Shown here piece after piece: positions 1-14,263 of a stretch of DNA of 64,000 nucleotides (the stretch's first letter is position 1; every line of letters starts with the position of its first letter). The DNA comes from Spirodela intermedia (lineage: Eukaryota; Streptophyta; Magnoliopsida; Alismatales; Araceae), in NCBI GenBank assembly GCA_902729315.2, contig LR746273.1:5926001-5990000 (forward strand), read 5' to 3'. Made by a program: the position numbers and the translations under genes. The notes beneath the pieces are model-generated. The model made no database searches. It was not told the DNA's origin and saw only the letters and a program-made list of their open reading frames with translations.

Positions 1-3000
1 CGTCTTGCAGAAATCGACGGATATGATGTTAGTTTCATGCTTTATTCTTGATTTGAAACTTGATGCATAAAGGAAAGGCATATTTGGCAACCTTTTAAAG
101 TTGAAATATAACTTTTACTCTTGGCAGAATGATGAAGACGACACTGACGAGGAGTGGAAATTTTCGAAGGATGATGATGACAGCACAGACGGGGATTCAG
201 AATATGAAAAAGAGTCTTCACGGGGTCCAGCTTACAAGCACCAAATGCGTCAAGTGGCAGCGGTAAGTTTTGTTCCTTATCCAAACAATAATTCGCTGAC
301 TCGTTAAGGCTTCATCTCAATCAAAATTTGCCTCCCCCTCCCTACAGAACTCATGCAAGGGAAGGATTTTTGGTCTTCAAAAGGTAGGGATAAAGAAAAT
401 TCCAGAGCATGTGAGGTGTCACAAGCAGACTGAACTGGAGAAAGCGAAAACTATGCTTTTGTTAGCCACTTTGCCCAAATCCTTGCCCTGCAGAACCAAG
501 TATACTCCGCATTCTCTTTTTGGTGAAATTTGAGTTTTAGTATATGTTTAACGCATTATGTTCTATTTCAGAGAAATGGAGGAGATCACTATCTTCATAA
601 AAAATGCTATCTCAGAGGAAAATTGTTTAGGACGCTGCCTTTATATTCATGGTGTTCCTGGAACTGGCAAGGTGTGCTGCATATGAGGACGCTTTTATAT
701 TTCATTGTTTCATCTAAGCTTGTTTTATATAAAAGTTTTATCCTTTCTTGCTTATAACTTTAATCTATGAAGCTACACAACTACAGTCTACATTTTACTG
801 TACCGCACCCTTTCATGCTCTGAATCCTATTATTTTTTTGGTGTATTTGCTTTGCTTGCAGACCATGACAGTGCATACCGTGATGAGGAACCTGAGGTCT
901 GAAGTTGATTCAGGACTCCTAGGTCCTTATTGTCTTGTGGAGATCAACGGTCTTAAATTGTCTACTCCAGAAACTATCTACCGGGTAATTCAATACTGCC
1001 CTATTTCTTCAGTTATGGTCCACTATTTAACGTTACTTTTTTCAGGCTATTTATGAAGCATTGACGGGACATAGAGTTGGGTGGAGAAAAGCTCTGCACC
1101 TTCTTAATGAGCGATTTTGTGAAGGCAAGACAGTGGGGAAAGAAGATAGACGGCCCTGCGTTCTTCTCATTGATGAACTAGACCTTCTTGTTACGAGAAA
1201 CCAATCGGTAATCACTGCATTTCTAGACGATGTATAGTTCAATCTTGAATGAGAACTAGTGCATGTCTGCTTCCTAAGGCCTTAGTTTTTGCTGTATTGA
1301 CAATGACTTTACACTTATCTGGATTGTTATCTCTTGTATCATGTATATTTGACAGGTTCTCTATAATATTCTTGATTGGCCTACAAAACTACATTCCAGG
1401 TTAATTGTTATAGGTACGAGTCTATGAAGACAAGTTTTTTATTATTATTATTCATACGATGAGAGGATAATGCCGCAAGAAACTATCATTCTCGTGCTAT
1501 TTTGTTCCAGGCATAGCAAACACTATGGATCTTCCTGACAAGTTACTTCCACGAATATCAAGTCGAATGGGAATTCAGAGACTATGTTTTGGTCCATACA
1601 ATTACCAACAGCTGCAAGAAATTATATCTTGTCGACTCAGAGGTGTTAACGTTTTTGAGGAGCAGGCAGTAGAATTCGCTTCAAGAAAGGTCGATGTTCA
1701 TGACTCATCCAGTAAATCGTGTTTTGCTAATTTCAAGTTTGTTGACTGGGGCGCATGAAATTTCCCATAGACATGCACGTTCATTATGCTGACTTGTTGT
1801 CTATTCGATTCAATGCGTTCGCTAAAGTACTTTATGGACAGGTTGCAGCTATTTCAGGTGATGCTAGACGAGCCCTGGAAATATGCAGGCGTGCAGCAGA
1901 ATTGGCGGATTATAGACAGAAGCAATTGCCCCAATCAATGGTGGAATCCCTTCACCTCAACGACAGTAAAGGTATACGAAGATAAGTGTACCTTATTTCT
2001 CATTCAGTTCAAGATCAGAAAGTTTTTGTTGGAATAAGAAGCTACTATGCGTATAATTAGAAACATTTTGCGAAATCTTCGAATGTTTTTGTTGGACAAG
2101 TGGTCGGCTCGCATTGATACATGTCTCTATGGTTGTTTGATTTGTGCTCGGATTATTGCATGGACAATTGAAAAATTAATCCATATACTATATTTGTTTA
2201 TCACGTGAATTGCAGGACTAAAACTGATGTGACTGTAAAATTCAAATTGGCTGTCATTTTTGGAGCTTCTCTGTGATGAGAGTTCTGGATGAATGAATGC
2301 ACTCACTGCAATCTCCTAGGTTATGGAAAGCAAGTACCGTTCCTTTTATTAGATAGATAGTTGCCATCATTTCTAATCTTTTTGCCTGTAATGAGATGCC
2401 TTACGTGTGGCTGATTTTGACTGAGTCTTACTTCAAAAACTGTCAAATCGAGTGGGTGAATATATTCCCCGGACATGTCACAAAGAAGAAACTAACATAT
2501 TTGGAACCTGCATTATTTAGGTTTTAATTTTTCAGGACCTTTATAAGGTATCTGTTAAGTTTTGAATATTTTCTGTGATAAATGGTAGGCAAACATTAGA
2601 GTGAAGTATAAGAAAAGTGCAGAAAAATCGACGGTTTATCTATGGATATATTTGTAGAGTCGTGTGGAAGAAGTTAAATTAGTTGGATTTCGGGTCACTG
2701 AAAGGTATGGCTATGTACATGCTTAGGGGCCATGAAGAAAGATATTCATTGGCAATGAGTTTGATTGAAGCAACATAAATTATCCATCTTATTGCGCAAA
2801 GGACATTAAGTCATAACTTCGGGAGGATGATGACGAAATTTGGTGTGGCGCTGTTGACATGAGGCATTTCTTGGTAGTTGGAGCCCTTGAATGCAAGCGA
2901 TTTTCGTGGTGACCACCCAATGCTGTGTAATGTTTGTTGCGTCGTCGAGGATAAAGATTAATTGGACAAAAGTTGGTTGAATGAATGGAAGACATTTATA

Positions 3001-6000
3001 TTATGGCACTGGGTTTATTATAAGGAGGTTTAGGACCAGTTTTGGCGTGTGGCTTGAGTCGCAGTTTAGTTTTGGACCTTGGTTTACAGTTGGAGATCTG
3101 AGGCATGAATCCATTTAACGATTTCATGCACACCTCGCGAGGAAGATGACTTTGAAGGTGCAGATGTTTTCTTCTGTGTGGAGGATGTTTTCTTCTATGC
3201 ACATCTCGCGAGGATGTTTTCTTCTATGTGGAGGATATAATCCATTTAACGCTCATCATTGATATGACCCGATGTACAGTGTTAGTATTATATGTTGTTT
3301 GCAGTTAAAATCTTTAATTTGAAGTACGTCGTAGTGCCATGATTTTTACGTTGCATATGCTTCTTGGTAGCTGCTCATAAGAATAGTAGGCGTCTTATCA
3401 CTTGTCGAGAAAGAACTTATCAGTTATGATTCCACGTACCAGGCGTATTCTTGATAATCACTTTAGTCATTCTGGTAATTTTCTGGAATATTTTTCTTGT
3501 TTACCCCTCCTATTTTCTCTCTGGTAGTCACCGAGTATTTGTGGTTTTACGTGTGATTTTGCTAGTTTTCGCTCAATGTGTTTTCTTAGTTTTACTTGTT
3601 ATGTTGGAAGCATTTTATAGGAGTGTTTGCCTGATTTTAAATCTTAAAAAATAGATTTAACTTGATTTGGGATACTTGTTTGATTTTTCTCTTTATTCTT
3701 AGTCCCAGTTACCTAGGTATGTGTGCAAGTTTTCTTCCTGTCGTTGGTAATCGTTAGTAGAATTTCTATTTCTGTTGGTGATAATCCCTCAAATTCTTGG
3801 ATAGCCTATGTTTTATTTTGATTTGAACCAGCTGATCTGATTTGTAATATTTCACTTCATGTTTGTATGCCAACCCTTGTTTCCTTGGATAATGCCAGGG
3901 GAGCGTGTGTGTCCTCCCCTTTGATGGATGTCATTTGTGTTTGGAAAAACTGAGTTGTTACACCTAATGTGAAAATCTAGAAAAGGAACAACTTTTACAC
4001 TACTTCTGACATTAGCGTTAGATAGAATTGGTAGGATTCTTGCTCCTTTAATCTGAACCGAAAACGTTATTTGGTTAGGGAGGGACATATCAATGCCTCA
4101 AGAATCATTTATATTGCGAGTCAAGACCTTACTGGATGACATCTGAATTGTAGGATTTGGCATTGGTGAGTTATTCATGTGTCCGAGTATAGGCTCGGTG
4201 ACAGAGTGAGGAGAGGATCTGATGGGGGGCGTAATTGGTTTTGGGTTTGTACACGTAAACAGCGGAGTCTACACCTCCAGTCAGTGTTCGCTAATTTGGT
4301 ATCAATGGAGCTCGGAATTTTTCCTTCCAAATATTTAATCATGTAGCCTGCTTACTGAGTTTGTCAATTTTTAACGATATTAACCTGTCCGTTTCTATGG
4401 AAATAATCCTTGTATATTTTTACAGGAAATTTCCTCATTGGTATAAACGATGTAGAAGCTGCTATACAGGAAATGTTCCAGGCACCTCATATTCAAGTGA
4501 GTAGTCGGATGTCATCTTCTTCCTGATAAGAAGGATTTTGAATTGTATAAAACCTGTGAAATTTGTAAAAGAAAAGAACGAGGTCATGCCTGTTGGTGTT
4601 TTACTGGACTCTCCGCTCGAAGGTTTTCACATAAATGATGATATTGAATTATAAGTTGACACAATGAAATTTATGTCGACATCTGAGAATCAAACAACCA
4701 TGCCTCCTTGGATCTGTACAATTGCCTACGCCGTTCACTAGAATACTCTTAGTGATCCATGATTTATAAGAAACTCAAATATGAAAAAGTAAGATCAATG
4801 TGGGGCTTTGATGTACGTGGCATGGAATTTTCTGAACGCAATGTCTAAGTGTCTAGTCGTGTAGCAACTTATGTCCAGTGTTTGGAATTTATGTTCTTTG
4901 TTTACCCGAGCATAGTGTAGCAACTTGGGTTTCTCTGCGTCATGAGGGTGCTGGACTTGTCTTCAAAGGATCAGACTTGGACTATTTAAGCCCTATCTCT
5001 ACCCGACTTCTGACAGCCGTCTAGGGAACGTGGTACAGGAAAAACTTGATGAGTGAAATTGTAATTGGCTAAGTAACAATTATCGTGTGTACGAACAAGA
5101 CAGGCACACAATTACTACTACCTGCAAAAATTTGAGAACTTTCCATCTCATAATGTGCAGCAGCTGCAATGCGTAAAATGCTCCCCTGTAACTTTTTTTT
5201 TTAAAAGTCAGTCTTTTTTTTTCTTGCAGGTGATTAAGAGCTGCCCAAGATTGAGCAAAATTTTTATGGTAGCAATGGTTCATGAAGTCTACAGGACTGG
5301 AATTTGTGAGATAACTTTTGAAAAGGTCAGTTCTTTATAGCTGCAGGGATCCCTTTTTTTATGTGGTTTTTGGGTCTTGCGAATCATCAAAATCAGGTAT
5401 CTCTGCCATTCTTTTTGAAGCATTTCTTGCGATTTTTCACCGGTGAATTGTTCCTCAAGTGCTGAAAAAGGGACTTAGGCGTCGTACTATCATTGCATAC
5501 CTTAAAGGAAATTAATTAAGAAACCCCTCAACTTATAATGCAGAAATTTTTTAGTCCTATAAATTTGTCCATTAATAGAAATTACTCTTGTACATCTTGA
5601 AATCGCTTTGTTTCTGCTTAACTCTTGCTGGAAGAAGTTGAGGCGAGTTCTTAATCATTTAAGAAACTTGTGCATCAGGAGTCCTGTTTCTATGAGTTCA
5701 GTGATGGATTTGTAGCTGTCCCCTAAGAAACGGCATTGGGGACTGCCTTAAGTCTGTTCACATTATAGTTTGTCAACTTGTTGTCAATCTTACCTCAGGT
5801 TATCTAGGCATTTCTTTAAATGGGCGAACTAAGGTTTAGATCGGACATCGGACACACAATCTCACTCACTCAAAAAATTTAAGACATTGCTTAGGGTACG
5901 CAAATGCTCACACAGCATAATTGTGTGTGCGAATGAATTAAATTGATGAATCAGTTAGAATTTATTATTTGAAAAATAAGCTACATTGTATTTGTAAAAG

Positions 6001-8148
6001 TTACAAGTGAATATTGATTTTTATATTTCATTCGTGATTTCAATTTCTTCGATTTAATAATTAACTACATATTCAAAGTTTTAACTGATTTTTAGTTTTT
6101 CCAGATACATGTGCTTGAAAAAAAAAAAGTATAGTAATTTTCACTGTTTTGGCATCTTTATAAAAGATATTGCATAGTCCTTTTGTTCTAGGCATTACCT
6201 TGCCCTTTTAGTCCCTTTATGGTTTTAGTTGCCTAAGAAACCCAGCCACTAGCTACTATTTACAGTGACAAATGGAGTGAATAGTCGAAAGCCATATTAG
6301 TTGGCTATGTTGTTCTAACTTATTTGACTTTAGGCAGGGATGATCACTACTTGTGTTATGAAAAGTAATATTGGGGCACAGTATATTAATGTGGCAATAA
6401 ATATTTTGTGTAATTCATCAAATACCTAATCTTCATGCTGTTCAGTCAAAATATCTTAGTCTATATGAATGCATTTTTTTCATCATTATCATCATAAGCC
6501 TTAACCCTTAATCTAAGATCAACAAGATACAATTAAGGATCAAAAATTTGACCAAATTTATTTATTTAGTCGCCTGCTTCGGATCAACGCTACAGAAAAT
6601 AGTGAAGGCATTTATTTAATTAGTCTTGATCAGGAGCTCGTTGAAATTTGATGAGTTCTTTACAGCTAGGATATTTTTTTTCCTGATTGCACAGTTTTCA
6701 GTTCGTACAATACAATCAGAGAGAAGCCTCAAAGGTGGCCTTGGACTTGGGAAAATGATCTGATGAATGAGGGTAAAGAGATGCCCGATATAAGGGGGAT
6801 GTGATGCTTCATACGGCAACTATCAGCCACAGAGCAATTGAAGCATAATACCCAGAGCATGAAGGAGAATGCATAGAACAGAGATTCTATCATGTAAAGT
6901 GGAAGAATGAAAAAGCAGAAATATACTAATTTTAGCTCTCTGCAAAAGCTCCATCATTTAAAAACCATGAGCCTTACCTGAAATGAAGCCGTTCCTTTTC
7001 TGTATCAATTTTTTTTTTTACTGTGTTTTGCCTGAGATGAAACGGCCAGTCGAATGTATGATTTCTAGAATATGCAGCGTTAATAGAGTTATTCCAGCTC
7101 GAGGACTGAAAATTTTAACTTTCATTTATCTGTTTCAATCTTTCAAATGACAGTTACGTCATTTTTCTACAACCTTGGGAACCCAGTTCCTCTCATCCTT
7201 GACTATCTGTGATGTTCTAAATGTTGTAGTTGGCGGCAGCAGCTTCTCGTTTGTGTGCAAGCAATGGAGAAGAGTTCCCTGGGTGGGACATCCTCTTCAA
7301 AGTTGGGTAAGCCCGTCTGCTTCTTCTGTGGTGTATATATTTTTTTTCCCCTCTGGTGGCGGCGATAATTTCTGGAAAGCTCATGAAAACTGTCATCTGA
7401 TTAAGGAATCACACGGAATAATTCCATCACAGCCCTTATTATCGTATTCATTAACTTAACCAGCTATTATAATCACTAAATTACTTATAAGGGTAATAAT
7501 GATGATGATGATGATGATAATAGCCTCCTGTTACAATATTTCTGGTGGTTTACATGTAATGTGTTGAGTATGCGCTGACTTGTGTGATTGCAGCTGCAAG
7601 CTAGGTGAATGTAGGATCATCCTTTGTGAAGAAGGTGGCAAGCACAGGCTGCAGAAAATGCAGCTTAATTTTCCCAGGTTGGTTCTGATGTTGACTTTTC
7701 ACTCTCCAAAGCTTTGATTCCCCGTAACATATATAATCAAATGATTCCCCAAGCAGGTAGGATCTTCATAGAGGAAGCACCCAAAATGGGGCTTTTACTT
7801 TCAATTTGTTCCCATAAGTGAACCTGGTTGACCCTGTGTTCTCGTCACATGGCCATCACCCCTGGACTAGCACCCCTTGTGCCACTCTCTCTCTCTCTCT
7901 CTCTCTCTCGCTCCCCCTCTCTCTCCCTCTCTCTTAAAAGGATTTGTTTTAATCACCCATAAGTTTGAGATTAGGTTAAACTCTAATGTCTCCCCTCCGA
8001 GGCTCACCAAGTTTCTATTTCGAGTCCTCAAATCGCTTGATTCTGCTCCCCACCGCTCACTGACATTTTTGCTGTATCTGGCAGCGACGACGTGGCCTTT
8101 GCATTGAAGGATTGCCCGGAAATCCCTTGGCTTGCCAAGTACTTGTGA
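1..8148 (+). CDS. ORC1: Origin recognition complex subunit 1, C-terminal part (5' end outside the window)
   Basis: ORC1 is the large AAA+ ATPase subunit of the nuclear complex that marks replication origins and loads MCM with CDC6. Exons read: <1-27, 128-262, 348-499, 572-671, 862-984, 1046-1207, 1356-1413, 1511-1689, 1842-1971, 4426-4496, 5230-5325, 7230-7306, 7594-7677, 8085-8148; all phases join. An acidic stretch (NDEDDTDEEW) precedes the ATPase domain. Walker A GVPGTGKT is split by the intron after the Lys codon. Walker B is LLIDELD, a sensor 1-like VIGIANTMD follows, and ISGDARRALEICRRA is the sensor 2 region. The winged-helix end finishes LNFPSDDVAFALKD...PWLAKYL, as in plant ORC1. The BAH and PHD domains of plant ORC1 must lie upstream. 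Two introns are long (1972-4425 and 5326-7229). Exon 1 (1-27, reading RLAEIDGYD) is the least certain piece. Confidence 0.95.
1972..4425 (+). other. Long ORC1 intron with short repeats and an LTR-like trace
   Basis: This 2.45-kb intron has no convincing reading frame. Around 3130-3235 a GAGGATGTTTTCTTCTATG-type word is repeated about three times. At 4297-4311 TGGTATCAATGGAGC resembles the initiator-Met tRNA primer-binding site of plant LTR retrotransposons, which suggests, but does not prove, an old insertion in the intron. Confidence 0.4.
7883..7934 (+). repeat. (CT)n microsatellite in the last ORC1 intron
   Basis: An almost pure CT run with a few C interruptions lies in the intron before the last ORC1 exon. 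Confidence 0.9.
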
Positions 8149-8631
8149 TCAACAACGGGGAACAACTGCTCCAGCTTTTCACTCACCCACAGGAAATGGA
8201 TCCGAGAAGATGAATCGACCTCGCAGAGCCCATCGTCGGTCTGCTCCTCCCACCAATCTCAGCCTTTCTTTCATCGAATTCTCTTTACTATTTGGAGTTT
8301 TAGTCTCTCTCTTTACTCTGCAAGAACTTTTCTTTTCTTTTTTATTTCCTATGCTTCGCCTCTCGAGATCTGTAAACCGTCTGAGCTCCTACGAATGGAC
8401 CCACTATAGCCTTGCTTTGATCTTTCTCCTCATCTCTCGTATGGCTTCTGGGACAGCATGCTCACACACAGTCCATACATTCAGAACCAATAGAGGAGAG
8501 AGTGGAACAGGAAGAGAGGAGCCAAGAATGCGCCGTCCCTGGTGAGGAATCATTGCTATAATGAGCAATTGCCCTGGTGAGAAAATCCATTCTTAGTAAA
8601 AATCTCCCTCTGCTTCTTCCGCCGTCATCAT

Positions 8632-11600
8632 CTACCAGCCTCTCCCCACACAGCCCTCTGGCAGTCCATACTCCCTCTTGGTCGCGGAGTTGAGATGCCG
8701 CCGCCAGGGGTCGTTGTGTAGTTTGTAGTGGAGCACCTGAATAAAGTCAACGTTATATGGGCCCCCACCCCCTCCTTTTTATGGTAACTAATGATGGAGA
8801 GAATTGGGCTGATGTCTATTTCTGGTGATGCTCTTAGCTGGAGATTGAAGCTTACCTGGATCAATGTGGCAAAGACATCGTCCTCTTCGAGCTTTGAGAA
8901 CTCCACCCCCCAATCCTCCACGTCGCCGAATAACTTCTTCTGCCGCGCCGCCTCCAGCATGATGGAATCGCGGTACATAAACCTCTGCCAGACCGATCTC
9001 ACGTTCCCCAGCATCATCTCGATCATGCTCTCGTTGAAACCCTAAAGAGACCCGACCCCAAGATATCGTCAGAAGCTAAATATAGAAAAAAAATTAGATG
9101 CTGTACCCGCGTATACCGGAAATAGAAAACTTCCAAGCTTACCCGGAGGTGGTTAATCAGGTTGGGGATCTCATCCTCACTGATTCGGACGGCGAAGCTC
9201 TCGTAGTTGAGGACGTTCTCGTATGGTAGGAAGATGCCGTCCTGAGTAAGAAAAGTGAGTGAGGGGAAAAAATAAGAAATATTAACGAGGAGTCCTGACT
9301 TTTATACATAATTGGAAACTGTTTGGCTGCTGGAATAATCCCACAGGGGCGAAAATATTTATCAACTTGGAATTAAAATATACCGGCAGGCTAATTAATC
9401 CATCCAACTCGGTAATTTAATTGGGTATTTGAGAAATTAAAAAAAAAATCTCATCTGATTTATCTCTGGTGAAAATGGGAATAAATATTATGAATTATTA
9501 ACTTGAAAATCTTCACAAGAATCACCGCAGGGATTTCTGCCAATCATCAACCATCCATCCAACTTAATAAATTATTTGAGTATTTGAGAGAAAATAAAGC
9601 AACCATGGTTTTCAACTGAATTATCAGCCGTCCTCCTAACTTGGTAATTTGACGGGTTATTTGAGAGGAAATTAAGCAATAAATCACCAGAGAAATCATG
9701 ACTGAATATCAGCTGTCCATCCAACTATGTGATTTAACTGCGAATTTGAGAGAAAGTAGGATCACCTGAATCACCACGGGAATGCAGCCTTGGAGAATAC
9801 TATCTTCCATGCGCCCGCTCCAGCCGTCCCCAGGGAACACCCCACAGAACACCGAGCTTGATAACTCTTTATAGTAATCAGAGGCTCGACTTGGGGTCAC
9901 GACGACATCTGGAGCATGCTGCCTTCCCAACTTCCCCTCCTTGTTGGGTGTCGAACCAAACTCCTCTCCAAGCTTCTGCCTGATTCCCATACTATATCTG
10001 AACATTTTTTGGACAAAATAAGAAAAAATTCCAGGTACCCACTAAAAAAGAACGTATCTTTTGCTTGGGGTTTTACGTACGTAGATTCGGGTCGGCCATA
10101 TTCGTATGCGGGTCCTAAATTTCCATTAAAATAGAAAAGTGTCGTTCGCTCCTGACGAGGCCTGAAGAACAATAAACACAGACCCTGGTCTTCAAAATTC
10201 CAGTCATATTTTTACCATGAAAAGAAGGAAAATTGAGATTAGCTGCACCTAGCCCACAACTTCCGTTCCAGAGCCCCTGCATCGGGCCGTTTCCACGCTG
10301 GAAGGACAAGATCCTTTCTTGGGTCGAAGCACGGATGATTCCCCCTTCTATCAGAAGGGATATGGTCCCAGTTATCTCCTGGGTAGGCGGTCGTTGAATG
10401 GTTGTGCTTTGAGTTTGTGTTTCCCCAATGAACTAACATCATGCTATTCCATATTTCCTTGGGAGCATAGCAAGCACCTTCATCCCAAGAGAATAACTAT
10501 ATTTTTGGATAAGGGAAAAAAAAATCAGGGATATTTAATTTTCCGAAAAATATGCATAACCACATGCGAGAGTTGACTATGAACGACAGAGTGGGCAACC
10601 TTTATGACGATCACAGATTTATTTTAATAAAAATCAGCCACGTGGAAAACATAAATTAGGAATGCTCAATCGACGAACAACCATTATTTGGCTCAAGAAA
10701 TGGCCGTCTTTATAATCATTGGTTTTTTTTTCATAACTAAAATGGGAATATTCCTAAAACTTATGAAGATCCCCTTAGGCTTGTACCCAGAGTGTTCTGT
10801 ATCTTACCCAAATATGATCTCTTCCAGATGAGCGATTCCAGTATGGGTAACGCTCGACAATGTGATCATACGCTCTCTTATACAAATTCAATGTGAAGTA
10901 GCTCCTCAAGCCCATGTGCCCCTGAGTTACAGGCCAGCGATATATATAGCGGATATTAGAAATTTCCCATCTATATCATGAAGTTCAGGTTCACGAGAAA
11001 TGGAAAAAGAAGGAAATGGCATTCGCCAGCAGGTGATATTCCTACCTCCATCCTCAAATGGGGTGCGTCGTCAGCACGAGTTATCAGGCAGGCATCGAGG
11101 ACTGGAACATAGAAATAGTCAGCCTCTTCTGCGTTCATTGTCCTGTGAGGACCCGCCAAGATACTTTCATACAAAGCAATCTTCGAGACAGAAGAGCAGA
11201 AAACATCGTATGAGCTTTTTGCTTGCTTAATCAAGAACAAATAAATAAATCTGAAGGATTAGATAGATGTCACCTGTGAGCCATACAACTGCTCTGTCCA
11301 CACCGTTCTGTTCTGATCAGAGTAGATCCTGTTCACGCATTGGAACTTGAAATGTCGCCCCTGAAAAATTCAAACCTTAGGAATTTAAATGCTATTCATG
11401 TAGTTGTAACGAGGGTTGGCCATATATCAGAGGCTGACCTCAAGAAGGTGGCTGTTGAACTCTGGTGGCAAGTCATAAACATAGATGAGAGGCCTTCTCT
11501 TGCTGACGATGGCTTTAATGCTTACAAGCCTGCTGATTTCAGGAGAACTATCGGGTAAAATAGCTGCTGCAGGTCTGAGCCATCTGGGCCACTCATTCAT

Positions 11601-13849
11601 GGGTGATTGAACTGATGGAATACTGCAATCTATACCATACCAACCACTGTCGCACTGTCAATAAAGAATGCAAAAAAGGTGAGAAAAAATGAATTAAGAA
11701 AGCAAAAGCTCCCATTGTGATAAAAATTGGAAAAACTTTCATTCAGGATGTTCATCAAGATTGGGAGATTTCATTCATAAGTGGGCAAAATCCAATAAAA
11801 CACTGCTTGAAACCGCGTTGCCGTATCAGAGGGAGGATAGCTATACTCATTCGGTATACTCTAAATACACCTTCGGTACAATATGATCTTTTTCTAAACA
11901 AAAATGGTCTTTTGATAAAAAGTAGGAAACTCGCTCAGATTCCTAGACAATATTATTCAGATATCACCCCCCCCCCCAACCCAAATTGGATCATAAAAGG
12001 ATGAAACAATCAAAGTCCTCTCAGGTGTAACCCACTTATGAAACAATCCCAGTTCTCTCGTGATATTGAATTAATTTTACTAAACGAGAAAAATGGGGCT
12101 TGGAAGGCGGTGAGGGCACCTGACAGAAGCCGCCACGACAATGCCCATGCGCAGAGCACTGGTTTATACAGCTGCATGAGGTTGGAAATTCGCAGAAGTC
12201 CCCCCAAAGGCAGTCATATTTACAGTCACATTCCCGCTTAAAATTGACCCTAGATGCATACGCTTCCTTTGGGTCAACATTACACCATCCCGGCTCGCTA
12301 ATATTAGTTGTAAACACATTTGGATCCTTTTTCGTCCAATCCGTAAGCTCTGGCTGACCAGGTCCAGAGGGTGGGCTGAAATAGTTTCATGAAATAACAA
12401 AGATATTTGAATTAAAAAAAATTTAATTAGGGCAGAAAAGGCCTGCATCTCATAGATCTTACTTTAATAAAGGGAAATTCCAGTGTCTTACTTCTTTCCA
12501 AATCCACAGCCCTCCGCAACAGGGCGATTTGGATAGGCTGTTCCTTCTCCGCAGAAACACATGGCTCGACTTTTGTCACAAGATGCAGGGCAGATTGAAA
12601 CGATCCATGGTCCATAGGGTTCATCAGGAGATGCTGGTAGGTTGCATTCCAACTGCAACTTTTTTGAGCATCCATCCCCTGTTTTTTTTTTTTTTTTTTT
12701 TTTTGAAACCATCAATATTGTATTAATTTCTGTTGACAGGAAACTTTAAAGTCCCATTCACAGAAACTAGATAAATGTGTACACAAGATTGAAGGAGGAA
12801 AAAATGCATCCATTGAACCATCATTCCCTTTCCCACAACATAGATAATTTTCCACCAATATATGCATTAATAAAAAAAATTAGATATGCGTAGAAAAGAA
12901 ATCGAACAATGATAAAATAAATCCATTGGACAAGGCTAACATGTCCCTGATGAAAGAAGCAAATTCCTTTCACGCTATCATCCACCTATCATTCCAGATA
13001 GACGATTTCTCCAATATTGCAACTGAATACAAAGAACTGATGTGGGTATGTAAGAGTTGAAGAAAAAATAAATCTGTTGAACCATGCCTACATGTCCTTA
13101 ATAAGAGATGAAAAAAATCATTTCAGTCTATCATCCCCTGTTCTTAAGATGAATGATTTCACCAATATTCGGTGCCACAGCGTTCAACGTTTTTAACTAT
13201 CATTCAATATAGAGGGACCTTCAACATTGAACTAAGCGCAACAATTGGTAATGGAACATGGGATTAATCTGAATAGAGGCGATTACACAGATTTTTGTAC
13301 TTGCCTGCAAATCCATGAAAACACCTGCATTCCCCCAGTTCCTGGTTGCAAATGCCCTGTCCATTGCAACCATCCTTGCAGGCTTTGCTTCCTATGTTCT
13401 ATCAAAAGAAGGGGGGGAAATGCTGACTTAACCAAGCTGCATAATTAGAAACAAGTGGCAGATATCATGTTCATCTGAAAAGGAAAACGATTTAAAACCT
13501 CGTTAATGTCGACGGACTTGGAAACTGAGTCACAACCCGAAAGCCATCTACCAATCTCAGCCTTCCAAGGGGCGCCTCGATAGAAAACAGCTTGAAAAAT
13601 ATCGGCAGGAAACTGGGCGTCCAGATCAAGAACCCGCTGAGAATTGCCCACCATGTAGTCTGTGTTATTCCCTCCAGTGGAGCCATTAATAGGCAAACAA
13701 GATGTTTGGATCCGACTTGGCCCTAAGTAATCCAGTGAAAGCGGCAAATACGGGGACAAGACCAGATGGGCCACTACAACGAACACCAGCAGAGAGGCGA
13801 TGCTGGTCACCGGATAGTAGGAACATTTCCAAAGGCGTAAAGCCGACAT
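8632..13849 (-). CDS. ExAD: GT47 exostosin-family glycosyltransferase with EGF-like repeats, ExAD-like extensin arabinosyltransferase
   Basis: The product resembles Arabidopsis ExAD (At3g57630), the Golgi enzyme that adds the fourth arabinose to extensin hydroxyproline glycans. Exons on the minus strand, 5' to 3': 13849-13489, 13391-13305, 12678-12492, 12375-12120, 11654-11439, 11360-11274, 11180-11046, 10921-10808, 10496-10249, 10161-10081, 9997-9766, 9241-9143, 9041-8856, 8736-8632. They join in frame to 797 aa, close to the roughly 793 aa I recall for Arabidopsis. A type II membrane anchor lies at about residues 14-33. Two Cys-rich EGF-like units follow ([12 protein letters not shown] and [16 protein letters not shown]). 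The exostosin domain contains [44 protein letters not shown] and [18 protein letters not shown]. The weak point is the exon 1 donor at 13488 (GTTTTC), chosen only for phase. Intron 12679-13304 has a GC donor. Confidence 0.92.
12679..13304 (-). other. GC-AG intron of the ExAD-like gene with a poly(A) run before the acceptor
   Basis: The upstream exon ends TTTGCAG and the intron begins GCAAGT. Only a junction after this G keeps the frame across FAG-DGCSKK. On the sense strand the acceptor is preceded by 23 A residues (a T run at 12682-12704 on the plus strand), then CAG, with no polypyrimidine tract. Confidence 0.8.
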
Positions 13850-14206
13850 CTTCCCACTGGGGATTGTTGTACAGCAGCGTTACGATAGGATCCTCTCCGA
13901 CGCCTTAGACGATTCAGTTCATGATCTTGGGGGATCCAACCCAAGAGAGGCAATGGAGTCTTCCAAAGATCCAGACCCACCTGTCAATTCAAGGACAAAA
14001 TAATCAAATACTTTCGCCCGTAGACTTCTTCCCCGAAGGGACACAACCGAAGGACAAGCACGACTCATCGCTGGAATGAAAGAAAATTCTTGCCCAAAAT
14101 CCCACAAAATGAACATCACCCTGTAGCATGTACGTACATAAAAAGATAAAAAGAAATATAGAGCGATGGGTAGATAGAAAAGATAGCTACATACAACCCT
14201 GGGTAG

Positions 14207-14263
<57 letters not shown>

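Noticed and set aside
2272-2430. C/D snoRNA candidate from GTGATGA at about 2273
   Set aside because: The first CTGA after it is about 150 nt away, no terminal stem is visible, and no rRNA guide was recognised.
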